NCBI RefSeq assembly: GCF_008329585.1
Contig: NZ_NPKP01000003.1
Span: 620,001 to 684,000 of the forward strand
Origin: Mycolicibacterium sp. P9-22
Lineage (GTDB): Bacteria; Actinomycetota; Actinomycetes; Mycobacteriales; Mycobacteriaceae
DNA: 64,000 nucleotides
Direction of reading: 5' to 3'
Positions 17,899 through 27,503 of the stretch are shown here, piece after piece (position 1 is the first letter of the stretch; each line of letters opens with the position of its first letter). The position numbers and the translations under genes were made by a program. The notes below the pieces were generated by a model. That model worked only from the letters and a program-made list of their open reading frames with translations, was not told the origin of the DNA and did no database searches.

Positions 17899-19467
17899 AT
17901 GCCCCGTATCACTGGAGGCGGTGTCGCGCTAGGCGCCGTCCTTTTCACCCTCGCAGGCCTCCTCATTTTCGGTGGACGCCTGTTCGCCGACGAAAACCCA
18001 TCCGGTGCGCCACCATCGGTACCCGCCGATGCCGCCGTCGTTGCCGACGCCGCCCCGGCACCCCACCAGCCCGACGAACGATTGATCGGATCCTCCGGTG
18101 GCACACTGCCCAGCGCCGACGGGGTGCAGGCGGCATCCGGTGCCGACCCCCTGAATTCACCCGCGCCGCCGGTGCAGGCCAGCGACCCGCCCGGCTGGCC
18201 GGAGTGGGTCCTCTACGGCACCCTTGCCGTGATATCGGTTCTGCTGTTCATTGTCGCCGCGACCACGCTGTGGTGGATGTTGCACGCCTGGCGCACCCCG
18301 GAATCACTGGCGGCCACCGGGTTTCGACGCCGGTCCGCGGGCAGGCCACATTCCTTCTCGCTGCTGCTGCCGGCGCGTCATGAGCAGGACGTTCTCGGCG
18401 ACACCATCGATGCGCTGGCGCGGCTCGATCACCCGAACTACGAAGTGATCGTCATCATCGGCCACGACGACCCGGAAACCGAAGCTGTCGCGCGGGCTGC
18501 GGCCGCCCGGCACCGGCGCATCGTGCAGGTGGTGATCGACGACAACATCCCGAAGAACAAGCCCAAAGCGCTGAACACCGCGCTGCCCGCGTGCCGCGGT
18601 GAGATGGTGGGCGTCTTCGACGCCGAGGACGAGGTGCATCCCGGGCTCCTGAGGCTGGTGGAGGCGCGGTTCGAGGAGTCCGGCGCCGATGTCGTGCAGT
18701 CCGGGGTCCAGCTGATGAACATCAGGACGACCTGGTGGTCGTTGCGGAACTGCCTGGAGTACTACTTCTGGTTCCGGTCGCGGTTGCACTTCCACGCCGA
18801 TCAGCGGTTCATCCCGCTGGGTGGCAACACCGTCTTCGCCCGCACCGCGCTGCTGCGGGAGGTCGGCGGCTGGGACCGGAACTGTCTGGCCGAGGACTGT
18901 GAGATCGGGGTGCGGCTTTCCACCCGCGGGGCGCAGGTGGCCGTGGCCTACGACCCGCGCGTGGTGACGCGTGAGGAGACACCGGGAAGCGTCCGGGCAC
19001 TGGTCAAGCAGCGCACCCGATGGGACCAGGGCTTCATGCAGGTGTACCGCAAGGGTGAGTGGCGCAAGTTGCCCACCCGCCGACAACGCCTGCTCGCCCG
19101 CTACACCCTCACCATGCCGTTCCTGCAGGCCGCGACCGGCGCGCTCGTCCCGGTCGCCATTCTGTGCATGTTCGTGCTCAAAGTCCCCGTACCGCTGACC
19201 CTGCTGACGTTTCTGCCGCTGGCCCCGACGCTGGTGACGGTGGCCGTCGAGGCGGCCGCACTGGGCGAGTTCGGCAAGGAGTTCGGCATCCGCATCCGGC
19301 TGTGGGACCACGTGCGCCTGGTGCTCGGAGCCTTCCCGTACCAGTTGCTGCTGGCCGCCGCCGCCGTGCGCTCGGTCTGGCGTGAGCTCAATGGGCAGGG
19401 CGGCTGGGAGAAGACCGAACATGCCAATGCGCACCGTGTCGGGGAACAGGAGCGGGTGGCCGCATGA
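17899..19467 (+). CDS. GT2 processive glycosyltransferase (cellulose-synthase-like)
   Basis: The 522-residue membrane protein has a first membrane segment at about 8-30, a Pro/Ala-rich extracytoplasmic loop (31-100), a second segment at 105-128, a cytosolic GT2 domain (about 150-385), and C-terminal membrane segments. The processive signature is complete: DDP (190-192), DAEDE (D241, D244), AEDCE (332-336, catalytic Asp) and QRTRW (371-375). This set marks cellulose, hyaluronan or poly-GlcNAc type synthases that polymerise and extrude. ATG 17899 starts the first membrane helix. The stop overlaps the next gene as ATGA. With the GT-C/DUF4397 protein and the GH8 hydrolase downstream it forms a polysaccharide operon inserted in otherwise conserved synteny. 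Product unknown. Confidence 0.88.
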   Translation: MPRITGGGVALGAVLFTLAGLLIFGGRLFADENPSGAPPSVPADAAVVADAAPAPHQPDERLIGSSGGTLPSADGVQAASGADPLNSPAPPVQASDPPGWPEWVLYGTLAVISVLLFIVAATTLWWMLHAWRTPESLAATGFRRRSAGRPHSFSLLLPARHEQDVLGDTIDALARLDHPNYEVIVIIGHDDPETEAVARAAAARHRRIVQVVIDDNIPKNKPKALNTALPACRGEMVGVFDAEDEVHPGLLRLVEARFEESGADVVQSGVQLMNIRTTWWSLRNCLEYYFWFRSRLHFHADQRFIPLGGNTVFARTALLREVGGWDRNCLAEDCEIGVRLSTRGAQVAVAYDPRVVTREETPGSVRALVKQRTRWDQGFMQVYRKGEWRKLPTRRQRLLARYTLTMPFLQAATGALVPVAILCMFVLKVPVPLTLLTFLPLAPTLVTVAVEAAALGEFGKEFGIRIRLWDHVRLVLGAFPYQLLLAAAAVRSVWRELNGQGGWEKTEHANAHRVGEQERVAA

Positions 19468-22133
19468 GTGCACTGAGAAGGATCAATCCGTCGATACCGA
19501 TCGTCCTGGCACTCATGGCGATCACCGCGGCCCTGCGCCTGGTCAACACGGCCGGATCGCCCGTCCGCCTCGATGACGAAGGCACTTATGTCGCACAGGC
19601 TTTCGCGATGGTGCAATGGGGCGAACTGGCGCACTACACCTACTGGTACGACCACCCGCCGGCGGGCTGGCTGCAACTGGCGGCGTGGATGACGTTGACC
19701 GGTCCGGAGTTCGGTGACAACGCCGTGGTCGCCGGTCGCTACCTCATGGTGGGAGTGTCCGTGTTGTGCGCCGGGCTGCTGTGGACGCTGGCCCGGCGGA
19801 TCGGGTTCACACGCGGTGCCGCGGCCGCCGCGGTCGCGGTGTGGGCGGTCTCCCCGCTGCCAGTGGCCCTGAGCCGTTCGGTGTATCTGGACAATCTTGC
19901 GATCGCCTGGCTGCTCGCCGGACTCGTCCTGGTGTGCTCGCCGCGCCAACGACTCTCGGCCATCGTCGGTGCCGCGCTGTGTTTCGGCATCGCCGTGCTG
20001 ACCAAGGAGACGATGTTGCTCTTTGCGCCCATGGTCGGCTGGCTGGTGTGGATGACGACCTCCAAGGTGACGCGGCGCTACGCACTGGCGGTGTTCGGCG
20101 CGGTGTTCGGCCTGGTCGTCAGCACCTACATTCTGATCGCGGTGGTCCGCGGTGAGCTCGTGCCCGGACCCGGGCACGTCAGCCTGTGGGACGGGGTGAA
20201 ATTCCAGCTGTGGCAACGCGAGGACAGCGGATCCATCGCAGACCCGGCATCGCTGAAACGGCACACCATCGACGAATGGCTCCGGCTCGACCCGGTGCTG
20301 CCGCTGCTGGCCGCGCCGATAGGCCTGTCCGCCTTGCTCATTGACCGCCTCCGGCCCTACGCGCTGGGGCTGCTGCTGTTGGTGGTCATGGTGCTGCGCC
20401 CCGGCTACCTGCCGGTGCCGTTCGTGATCGCGGGCCTGCCGTTCATTGCGCTGCTCGGCGCCGGCGTCGGTGCGGAAGGGGTGCGCCGGCTCCGCGGCGC
20501 GCAGACCGGATACCCGCGCCGCGCACGTTCGTTCGCGTCGGCGGCCGCCGTCTTTGCCTGCGCCGCCGTCACCGCGCTGTGGATACCCAGCCACGACACC
20601 GTCCTGACCGCCGACGAGGACGCGCCGATGCGGCAGGCTCAGCAGTGGATCACGACGAATGTGCCGCTGCCGGATCGGCTCATCGTCGATGACGCGATGT
20701 GGGTCGATCTGGTCCGCGACGGCCGGGACCGCCACGATGTGGTGTGGTCCTACAAGGTCGACACCGACGAGCAGGTGCAGAGCCTGGCCCCGGACGGATG
20801 GTCGGACTACGGCTGGGTGGTGTCCACACCCTCGATGCGTGCCAACATGCCCGAACAGGGCGTGCTCACCGATGCGATGGCCAACTCGCACACCGTCGCC
20901 ACGTTCGGGACCGGCGGTCGCCGGGTGGACGTGATGCGAGTCGGTACCGGCGACCCTCGGCGCGGGGTGCCGGGCGCGGCACCCGAGACGGGCGTACAGG
21001 TCGCCGCGCGCGTCGACGCCGCATCCGACGCCGACGCACTGGCGACACTGCAGACCGGCAACGTCGATCAGCGGGTGGTGGCCACGCTGGGGTTGCTGGC
21101 TGCCACACAGCATCCTGTTGTGCTCGAACGCATTTCGGCGGTCGACGGTCATGAGGAGATCGCCGGGACACCGCGAAGGGAGTTCGAGGTGGCCGGTTCG
21201 CCGGAGACACTGAGCAGACTCGCCGCGTTGGTCGAGCGCCAGCAGCGGCCCTTCGATGCGGAGTCGGTCGTCCTCGATCACCGGAGTATGACGGTCCGTT
21301 TCGCCGCGGGCTCAGGCGATGTCGGTCTCAGCACGGATCTGCCGTCGACGCCGAACGGGCCGCCGGCGTCGGTGCGCATCGCCGACGTGCGCGGTCCCCA
21401 TGCGCCCGACCGGCTGGAGTTCGTCCGCGTCGACGGCACGCCGGCGGGATCACTGCGGCCCGAAGCCGGCAGACCCACCGCCTACCGCAGCGTGGCCGCC
21501 GGCACCTACGTGATGACCACCGTCGCGGACCGTACCGGCGTTCCGATGATGCGCCAGGCGTTCACCGTGACGCCGGGACAGCGCTACACCCTGGCACTGT
21601 TCTCGGCCGGACCGGCCGGAGAGGTGGCGGCGCAGCTGGCACCGGACGCGCCGCCGACACCGGCCGGCATCCGACTGCTGCATGCGGCGCCCGCCGCCGG
21701 TGCGGTGAAGCTGGCACTGTCCGAGCCGGACGGTAACTCGACAACGCTGGCGGACAAGGCGTCCTACGGTCTGGTCACCGGGTACGGCACCCACGCTGCG
21801 GGCGGATACGACGCCGTCGTCGCGGCGGCCGGTCGTGAGTCGCGGCAGCGGGTGGAACTCACGGACGGAGTACCGACCACCCTGCTGCTCACCGATGGCC
21901 CCGAGGGCCCGCAGCTGCAGCAGATCCGCGATGACGGACCCGCGGTCGCGCCGCTGGACCCGCCGGCGCTGCCACCCTCTGCGGCAGCGGCGGAAGCACC
22001 GGAGAAGGAGCGCGCCAAGGCCGCCCGGCCGGATGTGCTGCGGGAGTGGCTGGTGCCGGTGGGGATGTGTGCGGCCCTCATCGCCGCGATGACCTTCGGC
22101 GCCGTGAAATATCTCAGGAGGCAGAGCCGATGA
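19464..22133 (+). CDS. GT39/GT-C membrane glycosyltransferase fused to extracytoplasmic DUF4397-like repeats
   Basis: The 889-residue protein has an N-terminal multi-pass GT-C domain (about 1-375), with the acidic Asp-Asp-Glu motif (LDDEGTYVAQA, 37-39) in the first outer loop as in protein mannosyltransferases and ArnT. An extracytoplasmic region of about 480 residues follows. Its later part contains two repeats of DUF4397 type: ASVRIADVRGPHAPDR near 635 and AGIRLLHAAPAAGAVKLAL near 735, each followed by a T-x-Y/aGtY segment. After a Pro/Ala/Glu linker the chain ends in one membrane anchor (866-885). It probably adds sugars from a polyprenyl-phosphate donor to the polymer or a protein. ATGA overlaps on both sides show tight coupling. 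The fusion is unusual. Confidence 0.8.
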   Translation: MSALRRINPSIPIVLALMAITAALRLVNTAGSPVRLDDEGTYVAQAFAMVQWGELAHYTYWYDHPPAGWLQLAAWMTLTGPEFGDNAVVAGRYLMVGVSVLCAGLLWTLARRIGFTRGAAAAAVAVWAVSPLPVALSRSVYLDNLAIAWLLAGLVLVCSPRQRLSAIVGAALCFGIAVLTKETMLLFAPMVGWLVWMTTSKVTRRYALAVFGAVFGLVVSTYILIAVVRGELVPGPGHVSLWDGVKFQLWQREDSGSIADPASLKRHTIDEWLRLDPVLPLLAAPIGLSALLIDRLRPYALGLLLLVVMVLRPGYLPVPFVIAGLPFIALLGAGVGAEGVRRLRGAQTGYPRRARSFASAAAVFACAAVTALWIPSHDTVLTADEDAPMRQAQQWITTNVPLPDRLIVDDAMWVDLVRDGRDRHDVVWSYKVDTDEQVQSLAPDGWSDYGWVVSTPSMRANMPEQGVLTDAMANSHTVATFGTGGRRVDVMRVGTGDPRRGVPGAAPETGVQVAARVDAASDADALATLQTGNVDQRVVATLGLLAATQHPVVLERISAVDGHEEIAGTPRREFEVAGSPETLSRLAALVERQQRPFDAESVVLDHRSMTVRFAAGSGDVGLSTDLPSTPNGPPASVRIADVRGPHAPDRLEFVRVDGTPAGSLRPEAGRPTAYRSVAAGTYVMTTVADRTGVPMMRQAFTVTPGQRYTLALFSAGPAGEVAAQLAPDAPPTPAGIRLLHAAPAAGAVKLALSEPDGNSTTLADKASYGLVTGYGTHAAGGYDAVVAAAGRESRQRVELTDGVPTTLLLTDGPEGPQLQQIRDDGPAVAPLDPPALPPSAAAAEAPEKERAKAARPDVLREWLVPVGMCAALIAAMTFGAVKYLRRQSR

Positions 22134-23254
22134 TCAACAGACTCAACACGATTGCGCTCAGAGCCGTTGTCGCCGTCGTCGTCGCTGTCGGCGGCTGGGG
22201 CGTCGCGCACGCCGTCGACCCCCGAAGCACCGACGAGGATGTCCGGCAACTGCGGGAGCAGGCCGCGCACAACGCCGGCGCGGACTTCTTGGACCGCTAC
22301 GTCGAAGACGACGGTCGGGTGGTGCGCCGCGATGAGGGCGGTGACGTCGTCAGCGAGGGGCAGGCCTACGGGATGCTGATCGCCGTCGCTCTCGGCGACG
22401 AGGCCCGGTTCCGCAAGATATGGGACTGGACCGCCACACACCTGCGCCGGCCGGACGGCGTGTTGTCCTGGCGATGGGCCGACGGCCGGGTGACCGATCC
22501 CAACAGCGCGACCGATGCCGACCTCGATGCCGCCCGATCACTCGTCCTCGCCGGGCAGCGATTCGAGGACCCGGCGCTCGGCGAGGACGGCGAGCGGTTG
22601 GGGGCAGACATCCTGCGCACCGAGACCGTGACGCTCGGCACGCCCGGGCAGCGACCGGGGCTGGTGACCGTCGCCGGCAACTGGGCCACCGGCGTCCCGC
22701 CCGTCGTCAATCCCGGCTATTTCAGTCCGCGCGCCGAACAGGAACTGATGGACACCTCCTCGGACCGGCAATGGTCGGATATCGGCCGGACCCAGCGGGT
22801 GCTTGCCTGGCGGCTCACCGGAGCGGGCGAGTTGCCGCCGGACTGGGCCGCCGTCGGCGGGGACGGACCGCCAACCCCGGTGCCACCACCCGGCGGGGGC
22901 GCCATCCACTTCGGACTCGACGCCGCACGGCTGCCCATCCGGTTCGCCGAATCATGTGACGCCGAGGACCGGGCGCTGGCCGCGTCGCTGCGGCCGCTGG
23001 TCGCAGGCAACCGCGATATCCCCGCCGTGCGGGCGCTCGACGGGTCGGCTGCCGATGACTGGCAGCATCCCGTCGCCGTCGTCAGTGCGGCGGCCACCGA
23101 GCACGCTGCGGGCGATACCGAGGCGGCCGCAGCCCGCCTCGACAAGGCGGCCGCGCTGCAACAGCGGTATCCCACCTATTTCGGAGCGGCCTGGGTGGCG
23201 CTGGGCCGAATCATGCTGGATACGCGGTTACTGGGGGAATGCCCGCCCGGCTGA
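22130..23254 (+). CDS. GH8-family glycoside hydrolase (endoglucanase-like), exported or anchored
   Basis: The 374-residue protein has a signal/anchor sequence at about 8-28 and an (alpha/alpha)6-type GH8 domain. The general-acid region SEGQAYGMLIAVALGD (Glu76) and the Asp-rich signature SATDADLDAA (about 127-136) match family 8, which includes BcsZ/CelA endoglucanases. In bacterial cellulose operons such an enzyme trims or edits the nascent glucan. The C-terminal third is Ala-rich and diverges. ATG 22130 overlaps the upstream stop as ATGA and has a CAGGAGG site. As the last gene of the operon it strengthens the case for a beta-glucan or related polymer. Confidence 0.82.
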   Translation: MINRLNTIALRAVVAVVVAVGGWGVAHAVDPRSTDEDVRQLREQAAHNAGADFLDRYVEDDGRVVRRDEGGDVVSEGQAYGMLIAVALGDEARFRKIWDWTATHLRRPDGVLSWRWADGRVTDPNSATDADLDAARSLVLAGQRFEDPALGEDGERLGADILRTETVTLGTPGQRPGLVTVAGNWATGVPPVVNPGYFSPRAEQELMDTSSDRQWSDIGRTQRVLAWRLTGAGELPPDWAAVGGDGPPTPVPPPGGGAIHFGLDAARLPIRFAESCDAEDRALAASLRPLVAGNRDIPAVRALDGSAADDWQHPVAVVSAAATEHAAGDTEAAAARLDKAAALQQRYPTYFGAAWVALGRIMLDTRLLGECPPG

Positions 23255-23326
23255 TCCAGCCCGTCCTTTCCCTCAGCCCGATCCATACCGATGACCGTCG
23301 GCAACGGCGGCTGTTGCATGGCGGGT

Positions 23327-24457
23327 ATGACGACCGAACGCATCGCCGACCAGATCAAGTTCGCCTACTGGGTGCCCAACGTCAGCGGCGGCCTGGTGAC
23401 CAGCGATATCGAGCAGCGCACGGACTGGAATTACGAGTACAACAAGAAGCTGGCGCAGACCGCCGAGAACAACGGTTTCGAGTACGCGCTGTCCCAGGTG
23501 CGCTACGAGGCCAGCTACGGCGCGGAGTTTCAGCACGAGTCGACGAGCTTCAGCCTGGCGCTGTTGCTGGCCACCGAACGCCTCAAGGTGATCGCCGCGG
23601 TGCATCCGGGGCTGTGGCAGCCGGCGGTGTTGGCCAAGCTCGGGGCCACGGCCGATCATCTCTCGGGTGGCCGCTTCGCCGTCAACGTGGTGTCCGGCTG
23701 GTTCAAGGACGAGTTCACCCACCTGGGCGAGCCGTGGCTGGAACACGACGAGCGCTACCGCCGCAGCGCGGAGTTCCTGCAGGTGCTGCGCAAGATCTGG
23801 ACCGAGGACGAGGTGGATTTCCGCGGCGATTTCTACCGCATTCACGATTTCACCCTGAAGCCCAAGCCGCTGAACACTCCCGAGCGGCCCAACCCGGAAC
23901 TGTTCCAGGGCGGTAACTCCACCGCTGCGCGCCGCAACGGCGGCCTGTACTCGGATTGGTACTTCTCCAACGGCAAGGACTTCGCCGGCATCACCGAGCA
24001 GGTGGTGGAGGTTCGCGAGCATGCCCGCACCGTGGGACGCGAGGTAAAGGTGGGGCTGAACGGATTCATCATCGCCCGAGATACCGAGAAGGAAGCCCGC
24101 GACACCCTGCGCGAGATCATCGAGAAGGCCAACAAACCGGCGGTCGAAGGCTTCCGCGGGGCCGTCCAGCAGGCCGGCAGTTCCACCGGAGACAAGAAGG
24201 GCATGTGGGCGGACTCGTCCTTCGAGGACCTCGTCCAATACAACGACGGATTCCGCACCCAGCTCATCGGCACCCCGGAACAGATCGCCGAGCGGATCGC
24301 GGCGTACCGCAAACGCGGAGTGGACCTGATCCTGGGCGGCTTCCTCCACTTCCAGGAGGAAATCGAGTACTTCGGGCAAAATGTGCTGCCCCTGGTCCGG
24401 GAAATCGAGGCCGCCGATCAGACCGCGCCGGACGCACCGGTGCTGGTATCGGTCTGA
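23327..24457 (+). CDS. sfnG: Dimethylsulfone monooxygenase SfnG homologue (FMNH2-dependent LLM family)
   Basis: The 376-residue luciferase-like flavin monooxygenase has the SfnG-specific N-terminus IKFAYWVPNVSGGLVTSDIE and the conserved GRFAVNVVSGWFKDEF and LFQGGNSTAAR segments. SfnG converts dimethylsulfone to methanesulfinate using FMNH2 from a separate reductase, allowing sulfur scavenging. Here it stands alone: no reductase, sulfonate transporter or sigma-54 regulator is visible nearby, so partners must be elsewhere. ATG 23327 starts the conserved region. It is not part of the conserved M. tuberculosis order and lies directly after the polysaccharide operon (73 bp). Confidence 0.82.
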   Translation: MTTERIADQIKFAYWVPNVSGGLVTSDIEQRTDWNYEYNKKLAQTAENNGFEYALSQVRYEASYGAEFQHESTSFSLALLLATERLKVIAAVHPGLWQPAVLAKLGATADHLSGGRFAVNVVSGWFKDEFTHLGEPWLEHDERYRRSAEFLQVLRKIWTEDEVDFRGDFYRIHDFTLKPKPLNTPERPNPELFQGGNSTAARRNGGLYSDWYFSNGKDFAGITEQVVEVREHARTVGREVKVGLNGFIIARDTEKEARDTLREIIEKANKPAVEGFRGAVQQAGSSTGDKKGMWADSSFEDLVQYNDGFRTQLIGTPEQIAERIAAYRKRGVDLILGGFLHFQEEIEYFGQNVLPLVREIEAADQTAPDAPVLVSV

Positions 24458-24514
24458 GCCGCCGCCCGGCAGGGTGCGCTAGCGTGGGTTCGAAATCGCT
24501 CACACAGGAGAGTC

Positions 24515-25408
24515 ATGACTTACCCGCCCGGTAACCCCGGATATCCGCCTGCCCAGCAGGGCAACCAGTACGCGCCCACCCAGCAGTACGGCGAGCCCGC
24601 AGAGGTAGGCCCCAGCAAGTTGCCTGTCTACCTGACCGCTGCCGTCGCAGTGTTCGGGCTGGCGACCTACGCGTTCAATTTCGGTCCGCTGCTGACCATC
24701 AGCAATTCGGACTTCCCGCAGTTCGGCAGTGCCAGCGGCAGCACGCCGGGTCTCGGCCTGGCGGTCGCGGCCTCGGTGCTCGCCGCACTGCTGGCCGGTG
24801 TCGGTCTGCTGCCCAAGCAGAAGGCCCGTACCGGCCTGGTCGCCGTCGCGTCCACGCTGTCCTTCCTGCTGGTGCTGGCCGAGGTCATCAACGCCCCGGC
24901 CGGGCTCTCCATCGGCTGGGGGCTGTACCTGGTCATCGCCACCACATTGCTGCAGACCGGTGCCGCCATCGCGGCACTGCTGTTCGACGCGGGCGTGCTC
25001 ACGCCGCCGGCACCCAAGCCTCGCTACGAGCAGCCCCAGCAGCCCTATGGCCAGTACGGCGGCGGGCAGTACTACGGCCAGCCGGGCGGCCAGCAGCAGT
25101 ACGGTGCACCGACCCATCAGCCGCCGCAGCAGCGTGCGGGTTACCCGTCGCAGTACGGCTACCAGGGCAACCCGAACACCGGCGGATTCCAGTCCGGTGC
25201 CGGCGCCCAGGGCTCACACAACGGGCCGCCGACGCCGCCCACCGGTTTCCCGGCCTTCGGTCAGCCGTCCAAGGCCGGCGAAGCGACGGGTTATGGCCAA
25301 CAGCCGCAGGGTTCCTCGGCGCCGACCGCCGCGGTTCCGTCGCAGTCGGCCGCGACACCGCAAAGCCACCCCGAGTCCTCACCGCAGTCCGGCACGCCCT
25401 CGTCGTAG
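24515..25408 (+). CDS. DUF5336-type membrane protein, Rv0954-like, with Gln/Tyr/Gly-rich tails
   Basis: The 297-residue protein begins with a Pro/Gln/Tyr-rich head (1-33). Four membrane helices follow, at about 36-58, 80-98, 106-124 and 130-152. A long low-complexity cytoplasmic tail then contains repeated YGQ/QQYG/GYPSQYGYQG units and a Ser/Pro/Gln end. This is the mycobacterial 34-kDa antigen-like family (Rv0954), linked by context to perM. The low-complexity tail could drive protein-protein interaction or clustering. ATG 24515 has an ACAGGAGAG ribosome site. perM follows about 60 bp later, and the two are probably co-transcribed. Confidence 0.88.
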   Translation: MTYPPGNPGYPPAQQGNQYAPTQQYGEPAEVGPSKLPVYLTAAVAVFGLATYAFNFGPLLTISNSDFPQFGSASGSTPGLGLAVAASVLAALLAGVGLLPKQKARTGLVAVASTLSFLLVLAEVINAPAGLSIGWGLYLVIATTLLQTGAAIAALLFDAGVLTPPAPKPRYEQPQQPYGQYGGGQYYGQPGGQQQYGAPTHQPPQQRAGYPSQYGYQGNPNTGGFQSGAGAQGSHNGPPTPPTGFPAFGQPSKAGEATGYGQQPQGSSAPTAAVPSQSAATPQSHPESSPQSGTPSS

Positions 25409-25468
25409 TCTGGGCGTCGCGCACCCGGACGTCGGATGCGCCGACGCGCGCGAGGAGCTTCCCAGCTA

Positions 25469-26860
25469 GTGGTGGACAACCGGTCAGTCGGTACCCGGCA
25501 GGCTCGCGACCTGCTCAGGGTCGCGTTCGGGCCGTCGGTAGTGGCGCTCGGCGTGATCGCCGCGGTGACGCTGATCCAGCTGCTCATCGCCAACAGCGAC
25601 ATGACCGGCGCGTTCGGCGCCATCGCCAGCATGTGGCTGGGCGTGCACCAGGTTCCGGTCTCCATCGGGGGCCGCGAACTCGGGGTGATGCCGCTGCTGC
25701 CGGTCCTGCTGATGGTGTGGGGGACCGCGCGCACCACCGCGGCCGCGGCTCGACGGTCGTCCTGGTTCGTGATCCGCTGGGTGGTGGCCTCGGCGCTGGG
25801 CGGGCCGCTGCTCATCGCCGCATTTGCGCTGGCCGTCATCCACGACGCCGCCTCGGTGATCACCGAACTGCAAACCCCCGACGCCTCGCGGGCATTCGCC
25901 GGCGTGCTGGCAGTGCACGCCATCGGCGCGCTGATCGGCGTCGCGATGGCGGGGCGGCTGCTGACCTTGCCGTGGGTGCCGCACTGGCTGCCCGAGTCGC
26001 TGCGCGCCGCCGCGGCCGGGGTCCTGGCGTTGCTCGGCCTGTCCGGTGTGGTCGCCGCCGGCTCGATCGTCGTGCACTGGGGGACCATGCACGACCTGTT
26101 CGGTATCACCGATTCGATGTTCGGTCAGTTCAGCCTGGCGTTGCTCTCGGTGCTCTACATCCCCAACGTGCTCGTCGGGACCGCGGCCGTCGCGGTGGGT
26201 TCCAGCGCGCATATCGGGCTGGCCAACTTCAGTTCCTTCACCGTGCTGGGCGGGGACATCCCGGCCGTGCCGGTGCTTGCCGCGGTGCCCACCCCGCCGC
26301 TGGGACCGATCTGGGTCGCGCTGCTGATCGTGGCCGCCGTGTCGGCGGTGGCGCTGGGCCAGCAGTGTGCGCGCCGGGCGGCACCCTGGCCGACGGCCGC
26401 CGCGAAACTGGCGGTGGCCGCGCTGGTGGCCGCGCTGACCATGGCCCTGCTCGGATACGCCGGCGGCGGCCGGCTCGGTAACTTCGGCGACGTCGGCGTC
26501 GATCAGGTCACCTTCGGGCCCGCGGTGTTCCTGTGGTTCCTGTCCATCGGTGGGCTGACGGTGGTGATGGCCGGCGGCCTGGTGCGCAGACCGAAGAAGG
26601 TGAAACCGGCCCCGGCGCCCGCCCCCGAACCTGAACCCGAACCCGAGGACGATTTCGGGGACGAGGACGCCATCACCGATATCGTCCTGCTCGACGCGCA
26701 GGCCGAATTGCCGGAGCGTGCCGAGTCCTTCGAGCTCGGCACACCGCCGGCGCCCGCGGACCCTCATGACGACCCGCTGCTGGATCCGGAGGAGCACTTC
26801 ATGGTCGACGGCGATCTTCCCGGCGCGACCGCTGAAAAGCCGCGCGATCAGGGCGACTAG
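25469..26860 (+). CDS. perM: PerM-like integral membrane protein, cell-division persistence factor
   Basis: The 463-residue protein (DUF6350) has about ten membrane segments over residues 15-385 and an acidic, Pro/Glu-rich cytoplasmic tail ([15 protein letters not shown] then Asp/Glu-rich). In M. tuberculosis PerM (Rv0955) supports FtsB stability and is needed for growth in low magnesium and in chronic infection. I take GTG 25469 (or GTG 25472), which has GAGGAG 11 bases upstream, rather than ATG 25436. purN begins 10 bp after the stop, as in M. tuberculosis, so membrane and purine genes share a transcript. Confidence 0.88.
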   Translation: MVDNRSVGTRQARDLLRVAFGPSVVALGVIAAVTLIQLLIANSDMTGAFGAIASMWLGVHQVPVSIGGRELGVMPLLPVLLMVWGTARTTAAAARRSSWFVIRWVVASALGGPLLIAAFALAVIHDAASVITELQTPDASRAFAGVLAVHAIGALIGVAMAGRLLTLPWVPHWLPESLRAAAAGVLALLGLSGVVAAGSIVVHWGTMHDLFGITDSMFGQFSLALLSVLYIPNVLVGTAAVAVGSSAHIGLANFSSFTVLGGDIPAVPVLAAVPTPPLGPIWVALLIVAAVSAVALGQQCARRAAPWPTAAAKLAVAALVAALTMALLGYAGGGRLGNFGDVGVDQVTFGPAVFLWFLSIGGLTVVMAGGLVRRPKKVKPAPAPAPEPEPEPEDDFGDEDAITDIVLLDAQAELPERAESFELGTPPAPADPHDDPLLDPEEHFMVDGDLPGATAEKPRDQGD

Positions 26861-26870
26861 GCTGCTGCGG

Positions 26871-27503
26871 GTGCAGCAGCGACCACTCCGCGTACCGGCG
26901 ACCGCGCCGGCCCGGCTGGTGGTACTGGCGTCCGGTACCGGTTCGCTGCTGGCTTCGCTGCTGGCGGCCGCCGCCGGGGACTACCCGGCGCGGGTCGTGG
27001 CCGTCGGCGCCGACCGGGCCTGCCCCGCCCTCGAAGTGGCCGCCCAGACGTCGATCCCGTCATTTCAGGTGCGCCTTCGCGATCATGCCGACCGCACCGC
27101 CTGGGACGCCGCGCTCACCGAGGCGGTCGCACAGCACGCGCCGGACCTGGTGGTCAGTGCGGGCTTCATGAAAATACTTGGACAGCAGTTTCTTTCGCGC
27201 TTCGAGGGCCGCGTGGTGAACACCCACCCGGCGCTGCTGCCCGCCTTCCCCGGCGCGCATGCGGTTGCCGATGCCATCGACTACGGCGTGCGCGTCACCG
27301 GCTGTACCGTGCATCTGGTCGACAGCGGGGTGGATACCGGGCCGATCCTGGCGCAGGAGGCCGTGGCGGTGTACGAGGATGACACCGCAGAGACATTGCA
27401 CGAACGCATCAAGGACGTCGAACGACGACTGCTGGTGGACGTGCTGGCCGCGCTGGCGACGCGCGGTGTGACCTGGACCGGACGAAAGGCGATTCTGGGA
27501 TGA
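26871..27503 (+). CDS. purN: Phosphoribosylglycinamide formyltransferase
   Basis: The 210-residue enzyme transfers a formyl group from 10-formyltetrahydrofolate to GAR in purine synthesis. Conserved elements: [16 protein letters not shown] (phosphate loop), [29 protein letters not shown] with catalytic Asn-x-His, and [13 protein letters not shown] with the catalytic Asp. The start is GTG 26871, which begins VQQRPLRVP; longer in-frame sequence upstream overlaps perM and is not conserved. It overlaps purH as ATGA. Confidence 0.96.
   Translation: MQQRPLRVPATAPARLVVLASGTGSLLASLLAAAAGDYPARVVAVGADRACPALEVAAQTSIPSFQVRLRDHADRTAWDAALTEAVAQHAPDLVVSAGFMKILGQQFLSRFEGRVVNTHPALLPAFPGAHAVADAIDYGVRVTGCTVHLVDSGVDTGPILAQEAVAVYEDDTAETLHERIKDVERRLLVDVLAALATRGVTWTGRKAILG

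Noticed and set aside
19101..21281. 726-codon minus-strand frame across the GT2/GT-C genes
   Set aside because: Composition (Arg/His/Gln-rich, no hydrophobic core) is that of an antisense shadow; both + strand genes have full catalytic motifs and overlaps.
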